This document shows, in pieces, positions 38,386 through 47,251 of a DNA stretch of 64,000 bases. Numbering within the stretch: the stretch's first letter is position 1; every line of letters begins with the position of its first letter. The stretch lies in the NCBI RefSeq assembly GCF_018403285.1, contig NZ_BOSJ01000017.1, positions 32,488-96,487 on the forward strand, written 5' to 3'. The position numbers and the translations under genes were made by a program. The notes beneath the pieces were generated by a model, which did no database searches, was not told where the DNA came from, and saw only the letters and a program-made list of their open reading frames with translations. The DNA comes from Paenibacillus sp. J45TS6. GTDB lineage: Bacteria > Bacillota > Bacilli > Paenibacillales > Paenibacillaceae.

Positions 38386-39387
38386 CTAGTAGATACCGGA
38401 GTGCCCAAACTTTTTGGCCAGTTTGTTAGCTCCAAGAATCAGGACAATGCCGATTAAAGATTTAAATAATCCAACCGCAGTACTGTAGCTGAAAGCTCCC
38501 TGTGTGATACCGACTTGATACACATAGGTATCAAACACATCCGCTACATCACGGTTCAAGGAATTGGTCATTAGATAAATTTGCTCAAATCCGGTGTCCA
38601 TAAAGTTACCCAAACGAAGAATCAGCAAAATAATAATCGTATTACGTATAGCAGGTAGGGTAATATGCCATATTCTTCGCATCCGTCCCGCCCCATCTAC
38701 AATAGCAGCTTCATATTGTTCCATATCTACCCCTGCAAGTGCGGCCAGGAATATGATGGTTCCCCATCCTACTTCTTTCCACAACATTTGGATAATGATC
38801 AGAGGCCGGAAAGCATCTGGATTCGACAGCACGTCCACTGGCTTTCCCGTGACTTGGGCGATCAGTTCATACAGAACACCGCCATTTGGTGTAAGAAACA
38901 CATACGTAATACTTGCGATAATAACCATGGATACAAAGTGAGGTACATAAACAAGCGTCTGAATCGTTCTTTTAAACCATGATTTCGTCACTTCATTAAG
39001 AAGTAAGGCGACTAGGATCGGCGCGGGAAAGAAGAAGATCAAATCATATACAGCAAGAATCAAAGTGTTTCGGAGCAGCCTGAAGAAGTCCGGATTCTGA
39101 AAGAAGGTAGTAAAGTTATCAAACCCTACCCACTGACTGTCACGAATTCCAAGAAAGGGTTGATAGTCCTGAAATGCAATGACGACCCCCCACATCGGTG
39201 CATATTTAAAGATAAGAAAATAAAGCAGTCCAGGGGCTAAGAGGACATAAAGCCACTTGTTTCGTTTTAATTGAGCCAGCCATCTTTTTCTTGCTTTTTG
39301 TTTCGCTTCAGCCTTGGTCATTCTATTCGGTGTATACGGCTGTAATGTTGCAGAATCCGGTGAACCACCAGGCAAATGTTGATTCAT
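38386..39387 (-). CDS. Carbohydrate ABC transporter permease (LplB/YteP-like)
   Basis: The 333-residue protein has a basic N-terminal tail (KAEAKQKARKRWLAQLKRNK) and six membrane helices. The EAA loop is YEAAIVDGAGRMRRIWHITLP. It belongs to the MalF-type LplB/YteP subgroup. AAAGGAG precedes the ATG. It is the first gene of the operon, behind a likely promoter at 39455-39484 and a CcpA-type cre site at 39428-39441. Confidence 0.93.
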   Translation of the reverse strand: MNQHLPGGSPDSATLQPYTPNRMTKAEAKQKARKRWLAQLKRNKWLYVLLAPGLLYFLIFKYAPMWGVVIAFQDYQPFLGIRDSQWVGFDNFTTFFQNPDFFRLLRNTLILAVYDLIFFFPAPILVALLLNEVTKSWFKRTIQTLVYVPHFVSMVIIASITYVFLTPNGGVLYELIAQVTGKPVDVLSNPDAFRPLIIIQMLWKEVGWGTIIFLAALAGVDMEQYEAAIVDGAGRMRRIWHITLPAIRNTIIILLILRLGNFMDTGFEQIYLMTNSLNRDVADVFDTYVYQVGITQGAFSYSTAVGLFKSLIGIVLILGANKLAKKFGHSGIY

Positions 39388-39427
39388 GAGCGATCTCCTT
39401 TCTTTGGCGAATGAAACCAGAATATTT

Positions 39428-39441
39428 TGTAAGCGTTAACA
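39428..39441. promoter_or_regulatory. CcpA catabolite-repression site (cre)
   Basis: TGTAAGCGTTAACA matches the cre consensus TGWAANCGNTNWCA. It lies about 40 bases before the first permease gene and a few bases after the expected transcription start, where CcpA would block elongation. Confidence 0.7.
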
Positions 39442-39454
39442 TTTGATTGACTCT

Positions 39455-39484
39455 ACTTTACAGACCGCTGTTCATTTCCGGCAA
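39455..39484 (-). promoter_or_regulatory. Likely promoter of the glycan-utilisation operon
   Basis: On the minus strand TTGCCG (39479-39484) and TAAAGT (39455-39460) have an 18-base spacer. This places the transcription start at about 39448, directly before the cre site. The rest of the 39388-39703 gap holds the AraC gene's terminator-like repeat CCGCC...GGCGG (about 39617-39660). Confidence 0.45.
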
Positions 39485-39703
39485 CTGACCATTTTTGTAT
39501 GTAGATGAAATCGCTCAAAAAGCCTGGTGGAACAAGGAAATTATGTCTTTTTTACTTTTTTGCTTTGTCTTTCATATCACTTTTTTGCACTCATTTCTTT
39601 TTTTGTATAGAAAGATCCGCCCCCTCCTTTAACAGTGATTTGCATGGAGCAAGGCGGAAATTACACATCAAAAAGCAACTGAGAAGTACATATAAAAATC
39701 AAA

Positions 39704-42124
39704 TTAACGGTTCCACTGTTCACGGTACTGCCCTGGGGTCAACCCTTCTTGTTTCTTGAAGATACGATTAAAGTAGCTGTGCTGATAACCTACCTGATCT
39801 GCGATTTCGTTAATTTTCAAATCGGTTTCTCGCAGTAAACGTTTTGCCATGTCCATACGCCGAAAGGTGACATAATCAATAAAATTGATTCCTGCAACTT
39901 GTTTAAAAGCTTTACTAAGTGCATAAGGAGTCATATCTTCCAGATCGGCACAAGCTTCAAGCGATATATCCGTCATGTACTGCTGATCGATGCGTTCCAT
40001 GGTGCGTTCAACTGCGGGTTTCAGCCCTGAATGTGATCTTTCTTCCATAAAGGTAATAAAAGGAGTAATGACTTCAGATTTCAGCCAAGCTTCAATCTGC
40101 ACTGGTTCCCTTAGCTGGGCAAGCTCATCATATAAATTACGGCCACTAAACAGTTCGTATGGAGGAATTCCAGACTGCAGCATCATATGCAGCATGCTTG
40201 CCAGCAGTTGAAGCATCATCTGCTGCAGCTGATAGATCGTACATTGACGCTGTGTGACTTGTTTTACAAAATCACAGAGCAGATCTCGTGCCTCTTCTTC
40301 TTTTCCCGTTCGAATGGCATGGATCAGGTCTCGCTCAATAAGAAACGGATAACTCGATTGCTCTATATCGTGAGCGAGTGTCAAATGATCCAAATCCAGA
40401 AGCTGGTTAAGTTCTTCAATGCTATGGAATGCTTCTGCTTGCTCAAGTTCCATAAATAGGGAGGGTAAATCACTAACAGAAGCCGTAGGTCTACCCACCA
40501 TAATTGTCACATTCATTTTCATAATTTGGTTAATGACCACCATCAATTCTTCGGACCATTCAAGCACAGATGCCTTTAATTTTTCCTCTTCACCGGTTAA
40601 AAGGATTGCAGCAGACAGATCGTGGAAATTCAGCACACTGACTTGCTCAAAACGCTGCTCTGCGAATTCCTCAATAATATTCACTACTGTCAAAGTAACA
40701 AGGCCTTTATCCTGCTCAAGAAAACGTCCACTTAGCTTGGAGTATCCTGTCAGTTGCAGTCTTACGAGTAAAAATTGCTGATCCTGCACCCGAAATCCAA
40801 GATCCTCTAGTCGCTGCCTTAGATCTGCTTCGGAATGAGCAGACAGATGTCCTTGAATGAGCTGCATGATATATCCATCCCGCAACTGCGGCAACTGAAG
40901 TTCAAGCCTTTTACGAACGGTACTTCGCTCCATCACAAGTTCATTCCACTGCGCTTCAAGCAGTTCGAATTCATCCACATTAACCGCAGGCGGAACAGGG
41001 TTGTTACCCGTTGATTCAGCAGAAAGCAATCTCAACAATCGTTCAATTGGTGTATAGATGCGGCGAGATACCAGCCAGGATAATAGGATCGCAAGAAGGA
41101 GTCCCGCTGTACTCATGAGTACAATCCCTTTGGACACCGATAACAAAGGGGCTGTTATGTCGGTAATCGGCGCTGCTGAAACATAGATCCAGTCCGAATC
41201 AATCCGATTCATTTTTCCATAGGAGACAGAGTAAGAGATCCCTTCAAACGTATATAGTAATGAACCCTTGTCTTGAGACAGGTCCACCTTTTGTCTAATT
41301 TCTTCATTTAACTGTTTAGAGGAACTGCCCTCATGGTCTCCACCGGACAAGAGAATATTTCCTTTTTGGTCCATTAAAAAAGTCGAACCTTGATCATAAG
41401 GGGTAAGCGTTTTCAGTAAGTTTGTCACTTTTTTGTTATCCAGCTTAACGATGAGGGCTCCGAACGGGCTGAGACTCCCCCCTGGAATTTTATGAACAAG
41501 GACTAAGCCTTCTCCTGGATCCGTCTGAAGCAAATGGGCTGAGTTGTCTTCAGTACCCTTTGTCCTCTGCTCCGACAGCGGCTGTCCTGGAATTCGATCT
41601 GTCCAGTAAATATGGCTCCCATCTTTAAGATACTCATTATAGGATTCAATCAGCGATAGATCAGTCAGCTCGCTATAAGAACGATTGAACAAGATCGGCT
41701 GAGGTTCATTCACGTACAGCTCTACTTTTTGGATAAGTGGATTAGAGCCTTGCAGTACGTATAATGTTTTCATAATATCTACTGTCTCTGTAAACTGATA
41801 GACATAATCCATTTCTTTCAATTCTTCCCCAAAACGGGGTTCAAACGCCCAATGAGATAAGCTGAGTTCCATATAACTGAACTGGTCGGCAAGATTCTCA
41901 GCCCGGTTCATAATCTGATTCTGATGGAGCCTGTTAAATTCTTTTTCCATCTGCCCGATTACAAGCCAGTACATCGTCATTCCTGTAATGAGCCCTGGAA
42001 TACTTGCGATCAGCAAGATCGTAATTAAGCTTTTACGATAAAATCGTCCCTTGCGAGGACTTCCTGTTATAAAACCAAGCGGATTTAACTTCTTTTTACG
42101 AGCTGAATGAAGATGAGGATTCAT
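39704..42124 (-). CDS. Membrane-bound AraC-family regulator with extracellular sensor domain (YtdP-like)
   Basis: The protein is about 806 residues from the ATG at 42124, with AGGTGA 8 bases upstream. An N-terminal membrane segment (SLITILLIASIPGLITGMTM) is followed by an extracellular sensor of about 270 residues (Cache-like). A second segment (IVLMSTAGLLLAILLSWLV) and a cytosolic linker follow. The C-terminal AraC domain has two helix-turn-helix motifs (DISLEACADLEDMTPYALSKAF, KINEIADQVGYQHSYFNRIFK). It probably senses extracellular saccharides and activates the operon downstream, as proposed for YtdP-type regulators. A terminator-like repeat follows it, so it is transcribed separately. Confidence 0.9.
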   Translation of the reverse strand: MNPHLHSARKKKLNPLGFITGSPRKGRFYRKSLITILLIASIPGLITGMTMYWLVIGQMEKEFNRLHQNQIMNRAENLADQFSYMELSLSHWAFEPRFGEELKEMDYVYQFTETVDIMKTLYVLQGSNPLIQKVELYVNEPQPILFNRSYSELTDLSLIESYNEYLKDGSHIYWTDRIPGQPLSEQRTKGTEDNSAHLLQTDPGEGLVLVHKIPGGSLSPFGALIVKLDNKKVTNLLKTLTPYDQGSTFLMDQKGNILLSGGDHEGSSSKQLNEEIRQKVDLSQDKGSLLYTFEGISYSVSYGKMNRIDSDWIYVSAAPITDITAPLLSVSKGIVLMSTAGLLLAILLSWLVSRRIYTPIERLLRLLSAESTGNNPVPPAVNVDEFELLEAQWNELVMERSTVRKRLELQLPQLRDGYIMQLIQGHLSAHSEADLRQRLEDLGFRVQDQQFLLVRLQLTGYSKLSGRFLEQDKGLVTLTVVNIIEEFAEQRFEQVSVLNFHDLSAAILLTGEEEKLKASVLEWSEELMVVINQIMKMNVTIMVGRPTASVSDLPSLFMELEQAEAFHSIEELNQLLDLDHLTLAHDIEQSSYPFLIERDLIHAIRTGKEEEARDLLCDFVKQVTQRQCTIYQLQQMMLQLLASMLHMMLQSGIPPYELFSGRNLYDELAQLREPVQIEAWLKSEVITPFITFMEERSHSGLKPAVERTMERIDQQYMTDISLEACADLEDMTPYALSKAFKQVAGINFIDYVTFRRMDMAKRLLRETDLKINEIADQVGYQHSYFNRIFKKQEGLTPGQYREQWNR

Positions 42125-42357
42125 CGTTATATTCACCTGCCTATTTCTCGAAGTCACATTGTAAACATTATTTAAGTTCTATAGGGTTTAACAAGACAAT
42201 GAAATGGTTAATATATTGGTTTCGCCCCGTTTTACCCTTAATCCTGCAAAAATGGATTATTCTGTAGTCTAATCACTCCATATTTCGTATTCCTCGAAAA
42301 AGAGTGTAAAATAATAAGGAATCGTTGAAGACGTTATTTGAGGAGGATCTTTACACT

Positions 42358-43719
42358 ATGAGTATTGATTACAAGGCTTATTTTGAAAACAATCGTGAAC
42401 AACATCTGAATGAGTTACAAGAATGGTTATCCATTCCGAGTATCTCTGCCTTATCTGAACATAAAGGTGATGTCCATAAAGCAGCGGAGTGGCTTGCAGC
42501 TAAACTGACAGAAGCGGGCCTTGAGCACGTAGAAATCCATGAAACCAAAGGTCATCCTTTGATTACAGCAGATTATCTGCATGCGGAAGGGAAACCTACC
42601 GTTCTGGTCTATGGTCACTATGACGTACAGCCGGTTGATCCATTACATTTATGGGAGACACCTCCTTTTGAGCCTTCCATTCGTGACGGGAAATTGTATG
42701 CTCGCGGTGCAACCGACGATAAAGGACAATTGTTCTTGCATGTTAAGGCTGTTGAAGCGATTTTGAAACAAGAGAAGGAACTGCCCGTTAACATCAAATT
42801 CTGTATTGAAGGTGAAGAAGAAGTATCCAGTCCAAACCTTCCGCTCTTCCTCGAAGAAAACAAGGAAAAGCTTACAGCTGATGTCGTTCTCGTCTCAGAC
42901 ACATCCTTGCTTGCTCCCGGAAAACCAGCCATCTCTACAGGACTGCGTGGACTTTGTTCCCTTGAGCTTTCTTTGAATACAGCAAATACAGATCTGCATT
43001 CCGGTTCTTACGGAGGCGGCGTACCTAATGCCCTTCATGCGATGGTCGAATTACTGTCTACCTTGCATGATAAACAAGGACGAGTAAGTGTAGAAGGTTT
43101 CTATAATGGGGTACAAGAATTGTCTCCGGAAATGCGCGAAGAATTTGCTAAACAGCAATTTGACGAAGAGAAACTGAAACAAGATCTCGGTCTTGATGCG
43201 CTCTATGGCGAAGAAGGTTACTCTTTTGTGGAACGAATCGGTGCACGTCCAACGCTTGAACTTAACGGCGTATATGGCGGATTCCAAGGAGAAGGAACGA
43301 AGACGGTGATCCCTAAAGAGGCACACGCCAAGATTACTTGCCGGCTTGTTGCAGATCAAGATCCGCAAGCTTGCCTTGATGCCATCGAAGCACATCTGAA
43401 TGCTCACACTCCGGTAGGAGCAAAACTAACCATCACTCCAAAAGAAAAAGCATTTGCATTTAATATCGATCCGTCTCATCCGATGCTGCAAAAAGCGGCA
43501 GATGCGTACGAAACCGTATATGGTACACGTGCACTGTTTACCAAAGATGGAGGCTCCATCCCTATCGTTGAAAAACTGTCCAGCACACTGAATGCACCTA
43601 CGGTCATGATGGGCTTCGGCTTGCCAGATGAAAATCTGCATGCACCAAATGAGCATTTCAACTTAGAGAATTTTGATAAAGGTCTGCTGACCATTGTTGA
43701 CTATTTGAAACGTGTTTAA
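42358..43719 (+). CDS. M20-family dipeptidase
   Basis: The protein is 453 residues from the ATG at 42358 (MSIDYKAYFENN), fixed by GAGGAGG; the frame opens 11 codons earlier. It is a zinc aminoacylase-type peptidase. Metal ligands are visible in VLVYGHYDVQPVDP, RGATDDKGQ and IEGEEEVSSPN, with later ligands in LVSDTS and near FGLPDENLHAPNE. The lid domain lies in the middle. It cleaves dipeptides in the cytosol; the exact substrate is unknown. It is a single gene ending in a strong terminator. Confidence 0.93.
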   Translation: MSIDYKAYFENNREQHLNELQEWLSIPSISALSEHKGDVHKAAEWLAAKLTEAGLEHVEIHETKGHPLITADYLHAEGKPTVLVYGHYDVQPVDPLHLWETPPFEPSIRDGKLYARGATDDKGQLFLHVKAVEAILKQEKELPVNIKFCIEGEEEVSSPNLPLFLEENKEKLTADVVLVSDTSLLAPGKPAISTGLRGLCSLELSLNTANTDLHSGSYGGGVPNALHAMVELLSTLHDKQGRVSVEGFYNGVQELSPEMREEFAKQQFDEEKLKQDLGLDALYGEEGYSFVERIGARPTLELNGVYGGFQGEGTKTVIPKEAHAKITCRLVADQDPQACLDAIEAHLNAHTPVGAKLTITPKEKAFAFNIDPSHPMLQKAADAYETVYGTRALFTKDGGSIPIVEKLSSTLNAPTVMMGFGLPDENLHAPNEHFNLENFDKGLLTIVDYLKRV

Positions 43720-43733
43720 AAGTAAATAGAAAA

Positions 43734-43763
43734 AACTCAATTCGGGTGAAATCGAATTGAGTT
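43734..43763 (-). terminator. Terminator of the nag operon
   Basis: The 11-bp stem AACTCAATTCG / CGAATTGAGTT is followed on the minus strand by TTTTTTC, about 40 bases after the nagA stop. Confidence 0.75.
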
Positions 43764-43770
43764 CTTAGGA

Positions 43771-43806
43771 AGCAGGTTGGATCGAATCCAGCCTGCTTTT
43801 TATTTT
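43771..43806 (+). terminator. Terminator of the M20 dipeptidase gene
   Basis: The stem AGCAGGTTGGAT / ATCCAGCCTGCT (one G-T pair) with a 3-base loop is followed by TTTTATTTTAAT on the plus strand. It lies next to the opposed nag terminator. Confidence 0.75.
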
Positions 43807-44984
43807 AATTTCGAACCTTTAATCCATACATCTGTAAGCTCTAGGGAAGAATCCAGCAGCAGAATATCGGCTTGTTTCCCCTGCTCAATTGTTCCTGTTA
43901 CATCAAGAAGTCCGAGCAGGCTCGCTGGATTGTGACTTGCTGCCTGAGAAGCTTCTACTATACTCAGCCCCACTTCCTTAACTAGGAATTGAAACCCTCG
44001 AATCATGGTAAGCGTACTTCCTGCGAGTGTTATTCCATCTTCGAGCCGGGCCACGCCCTCTGTTACTACCACAGGCAAATCTCCTAATGTGTAATTACCA
44101 TCGGGAAGACCCGTAGCTGATATGGCATCTGTAATGAGCACCAGCTTGTGAATACTGCTTTTGAGCTGAGCAATGAGAGATACCGCAGCGGGGTGCACAT
44201 GAATCCCATCGGCAATCACTTCCGCACTGATTCGGCGATCACTTAATACAGCCCCCGCCGTTCCTGGCTTACGATGATGCAGTGGTGTCATCGCATTAAA
44301 CGTATGAACTGCATGATGAAGTCCAGCTTCCACGGCAGCTTCAACCTCTTCATAAGTAGCATCCGTATGCCCTAAGGCAGCAGTAATATGCTGCTCCCTC
44401 AGCCATTTGATCACTTCATGTGCCCCTTCTCGCTCAGGAGCAAGGGTAACTTGACGGATAAGACCTGGGTACATCTTTTCCCAGGAAATAAGCCAGTTCA
44501 CATCAGGCAGGGAAATATGTTCTGGATTTTGTGCACCGGGCCACTTTGGACTAATAAATGGACCTTCTAGATGAACCCCTGCCAGCTGTGCATAAGGCAT
44601 CGGCTGCGCGCGATATTCATTCACTTCATGGAGAACTTTATCAATCCATTCTTTGGGAGCAGTCATCGTTGTTGCAAGCATGGTTGTCGTCCCTTGTGAA
44701 GCATGATATGAAGTAATCGTGTCCAGGATTTCTTTTGAGGAATCCATAAAATCTTCGCCGCCGCCGCCGTGAACATGAATATCTATAAAACCAGGAACAA
44801 TGTATCCGTCATGTCCCTGGATCACTTCTCCCTGTTCATCCGACCATCTATGGGGAATATCAGAAGCAGGACCTGCGTAAACGATTTTATCATTTTGTAT
44901 AATTACAGCGCCTTGTTCTAGAACCTCATCTTTCATCACTACATTTCCATAAATGGTGGTCAAGCTGTTTTCGTGATTTACCAT
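43800..44984 (-). CDS. nagA: N-acetylglucosamine-6-phosphate deacetylase
   Basis: This 394-residue amidohydrolase TIM barrel removes acetate from GlcNAc-6-phosphate. The metal-binding start of the barrel is GFIDIHVHGGGGEDFMD. AALGHTDATYEEVEAAVEAG, HTFNAMTPLHHRKPG and VLITDAISATGLPDG complete the family pattern. It starts right behind nagB (1-base gap) with GGAGG inside the nagB end. It belongs to a regulator-nagB-nagA operon for amino-sugar recycling or use. Confidence 0.96.
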   Translation of the reverse strand: MVNHENSLTTIYGNVVMKDEVLEQGAVIIQNDKIVYAGPASDIPHRWSDEQGEVIQGHDGYIVPGFIDIHVHGGGGEDFMDSSKEILDTITSYHASQGTTTMLATTMTAPKEWIDKVLHEVNEYRAQPMPYAQLAGVHLEGPFISPKWPGAQNPEHISLPDVNWLISWEKMYPGLIRQVTLAPEREGAHEVIKWLREQHITAALGHTDATYEEVEAAVEAGLHHAVHTFNAMTPLHHRKPGTAGAVLSDRRISAEVIADGIHVHPAAVSLIAQLKSSIHKLVLITDAISATGLPDGNYTLGDLPVVVTEGVARLEDGITLAGSTLTMIRGFQFLVKEVGLSIVEASQAASHNPASLLGLLDVTGTIEQGKQADILLLDSSLELTDVWIKGSKLK

Positions 44985-44985
44985 A

Positions 44986-45711
44986 TTACATGAACCTCCC
45001 AGCTCCGCGATCCAGTAGAACAGTCACATTCGGATGGCATTGCAAAAGAGATGCTGGACATTCCGTCGTAATTGGACCTGTCAGTGCCGTGCGAATAATT
45101 TCTGCCTTATCCTCACCGCGGGCTATAAGCACAATTTGCTTCGCCTTGAGAATAGAGGCCACCCCCATCGTTATGGCTTGTTTTGGCACATCATCAATGG
45201 ATGGGAAGAAACGTGCGTTTGCCTTCAGCGTCTCTTCTTTTAAATCCACAACGTGAGTACTGCCAGTTAGACTCACTCCTGGTTCATTAAATCCAATATG
45301 TCCGTTATGTCCAATACCGAGCAGCTGAAGATCCACCGGTCCATGGTCGTTCAAGAGTTGCTCGTAATGTGCACATTCCGCATCTAGATCCGGTGCATTA
45401 CCATCGGGTACATGTGTATTTTCAAGTTTAATATCGACATGATTGAACAATTTCTCATTCATAAAACTACGATAGCTCTCCGGGTGATTTACAGGCAATC
45501 CAACATACTCATCCAAATTAAAAGAAGAAGCGCTCGCAAAACTTACAAGTCCGCGATTATACATATCGATTAGTTCGTTATAAATTCCAACAGGAGAACT
45601 CCCTGTGGCAAGACCGAGCACTGCTTTTGGTTTACTCTGTAAAAGTGATGCGATAAGTTCTGCTCCGGTTGTGTTAAGCTCTTTTTCTTGATCAAAAGTT
45701 CTAATATTCAT
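44986..45711 (-). CDS. nagB: Glucosamine-6-phosphate deaminase
   Basis: The 241-residue enzyme converts glucosamine-6-phosphate to fructose-6-phosphate and ammonia. Motifs are VLGLATGSSPVGIYNELI (phosphate binding), SFNLDEYVGLP, and LLGIGHNGHIGFNEPG with the catalytic Asp/His region. It is the short form without the allosteric extension of E. coli NagB, as is usual in Firmicutes. It lies 5 bases after the regulator gene. Confidence 0.96.
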   Translation of the reverse strand: MNIRTFDQEKELNTTGAELIASLLQSKPKAVLGLATGSSPVGIYNELIDMYNRGLVSFASASSFNLDEYVGLPVNHPESYRSFMNEKLFNHVDIKLENTHVPDGNAPDLDAECAHYEQLLNDHGPVDLQLLGIGHNGHIGFNEPGVSLTGSTHVVDLKEETLKANARFFPSIDDVPKQAITMGVASILKAKQIVLIARGEDKAEIIRTALTGPITTECPASLLQCHPNVTVLLDRGAGRFM

Positions 45712-45716
45712 CTTAT

Positions 45717-46574
45717 TTATCCCCCATTCCGTAATTTCACACGTTGTACTTGCTCATAAGAGCCATCCAGTCTTGGTACAAATCGTTCAAAATCCTGACT
45801 GACCATGCCTGTAAATAAAATATCAATCACATGTAGTAATGCGATACGCGAAGCCATATCTCCTCGGCGCATCCCTTGTTCGAGTGAGGAAGTAAACAAG
45901 GGAATATCAGCGACAGATGCAAGGGTGTTGTGTCCATACGAAGTAAGTGATATCGTGCTTGCTCCCTGTTCTTTCGCACAAACGAGCGCATCTATCGTGT
46001 CCTGCGTCTCACCTGAATAGGAAACCGCAAAAGCAACATCCTCAGCACCCAGGGATGAAGCAGAAGTCACCTGCATATGTCCATCGGAAAACGCTGTACA
46101 GGAAACACCAATTCGAATTAATTTCTGATAGAAGTCCTGCGTCACGATCGATGAAGTGGCAACTCCGTACAGATCTACCCGTCTTGCTCGGCAAAGCAGA
46201 TGTATCGATTTCTCAAGACGTTCCATATCAAGCAGTCTTGTGGTGTCTGTAATCGATGCTAAGTGATTCGCTTCGATGGCTTCTACAATCGTAGTAAGCG
46301 AATTGCCTGCAACGATATCTTGATACACCTCATTACCCGAATGTTGAAAAGTTTCTGCTGCAAGCTTCATTTTGAAATCTGGAAATCCTCGAAAATGTCT
46401 GGATTTACAGAACCGAGTCACCGTTGCCGGGCTGGTTCCGCTTCTTTCGGCTAGTTCCTTAATAGATAACCGCGTGATCACAGAGGGTGATTCTAAAATG
46501 ACCTCGGCAATTCTTCTCTCTTGAGGAGGAAGTTGCTCCATTTCTTGGAGTAACGCATGTAAGATCGCTGCCAT
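45717..46574 (-). CDS. MurR/RpiR-family transcriptional regulator
   Basis: The 285-residue protein has an N-terminal helix-turn-helix domain (SIKELAERSGTSPATVTRFCK, residues ~35-60) and a C-terminal SIS sugar-phosphate-binding domain (RRVDLYGVATSSIVTQDF, FAVSYSGETQDTIDALVCAKEQG). It probably senses an amino-sugar phosphate and controls its own operon with nagB and nagA. Two copies of GAAAATTATTTT upstream are candidate operator halves. AGGTGG precedes the ATG by 9 bases. Confidence 0.93.
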   Translation of the reverse strand: MAAILHALLQEMEQLPPQERRIAEVILESPSVITRLSIKELAERSGTSPATVTRFCKSRHFRGFPDFKMKLAAETFQHSGNEVYQDIVAGNSLTTIVEAIEANHLASITDTTRLLDMERLEKSIHLLCRARRVDLYGVATSSIVTQDFYQKLIRIGVSCTAFSDGHMQVTSASSLGAEDVAFAVSYSGETQDTIDALVCAKEQGASTISLTSYGHNTLASVADIPLFTSSLEQGMRRGDMASRIALLHVIDILFTGMVSQDFERFVPRLDGSYEQVQRVKLRNGG

Positions 46575-46595
46575 AGGATGAATCCACCTCGGTAT

Positions 46596-46641
46596 GAAAA
46601 TTATTTTAATGAATTTTATATTAAATTAAGAAAATTATTTT
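46596..46641. promoter_or_regulatory. Paired GAAAATTATTTT repeats upstream of the nag regulator
   Basis: Identical 12-base sequences occur at 46596-46607 and 46630-46641, 34 bases apart, just before the regulator-nagB-nagA operon. They may be operator sites, though the AT-rich context weakens this. The rest of the interval up to gerE shows nothing more. Confidence 0.35.
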
Positions 46642-46842
46642 TACTACCATCCCATCATAATCCATTATAGACAGTGAAATCAACAGGTTTTGGGTTATAT
46701 CAGTAACATGTTCCACCAAAAAAATGGATTAGCCCAAAATTTTGCACAAACCGAACCATTCTAGGTGACTTTACATAAGATGATTTGACTGTATCCCTTA
46801 ACCTTGTTACACCATACAAACCCGGGCAAGGAGGGGTGAACA

Positions 46843-47064
46843 TTGAAGGGTGACCACAAGAGCAAATTTTTGTTGACCCACCGTGAACGCGAAGTATTCG
46901 AGCTTCTGGTGCAGGACAAAACGACGCGTGATATCGCGGGACTTCTTTTTATCAGCGAGAAAACGGTGCGCAATCATATTTCCAATGTGATGCAGAAACT
47001 CAATGTTAAGGGTCGTTCACAAGCGGTAGTAGAGTTAATTAAGCTAGGAGAATTAAAAATTTGA
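46843..47064 (+). CDS. gerE: Spore-gene transcription factor GerE (LuxR-type)
   Basis: The 73-residue protein consists only of a LuxR/GerE helix-turn-helix domain: LTHREREVFELLVQDKTTRDIAGLLFISEKTVRNHISNVMQKL. The start is TTG, 6-9 bases after AAGGAGGGG, and the length matches B. subtilis GerE (74). GerE is the last mother-cell regulator in sporulation and controls coat genes with sigma-K. Upstream, ACC and CATAAGATG spaced by 16 bases (about 46757-46785) vaguely resemble a sigma-K promoter. Confidence 0.96.
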   Translation: MKGDHKSKFLLTHREREVFELLVQDKTTRDIAGLLFISEKTVRNHISNVMQKLNVKGRSQAVVELIKLGELKI

Positions 47065-47092
47065 CGAAAAAGAAGCTCTATCCTTTCGTCAT

Positions 47093-47136
47093 AGCCCTCT
47101 TCGTTTGTCCTTAGGGATGAAAGAAGAGGGCTTTAC
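47093..47136 (+). terminator. Terminator of gerE
   Basis: A 10-bp stem AGCCCTCTTC / GAAGAGGGCT with a 20-base loop, followed by TTTACTT. Confidence 0.65.
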
Positions 47137-47203
47137 TTGATTACTCAGGGTTAACAATTATAAGCAGGATTTGATTATGTAGTTATCAACAAGATAATCT
47201 ATT

Positions 47204-47235
47204 AAAAATAAAAGAGACCCATACAGGGTCTCTTT
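47204..47235 (-). terminator. Terminator of the SnoaL-like/MBL operon
   Basis: A perfect 10-bp stem AAAGAGACCC / GGGTCTCTTT with a 5-base loop, followed on the minus strand by TATTTTTAAT. Confidence 0.8.
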
Positions 47236-47251
47236 CTAAATTATAATTAAA

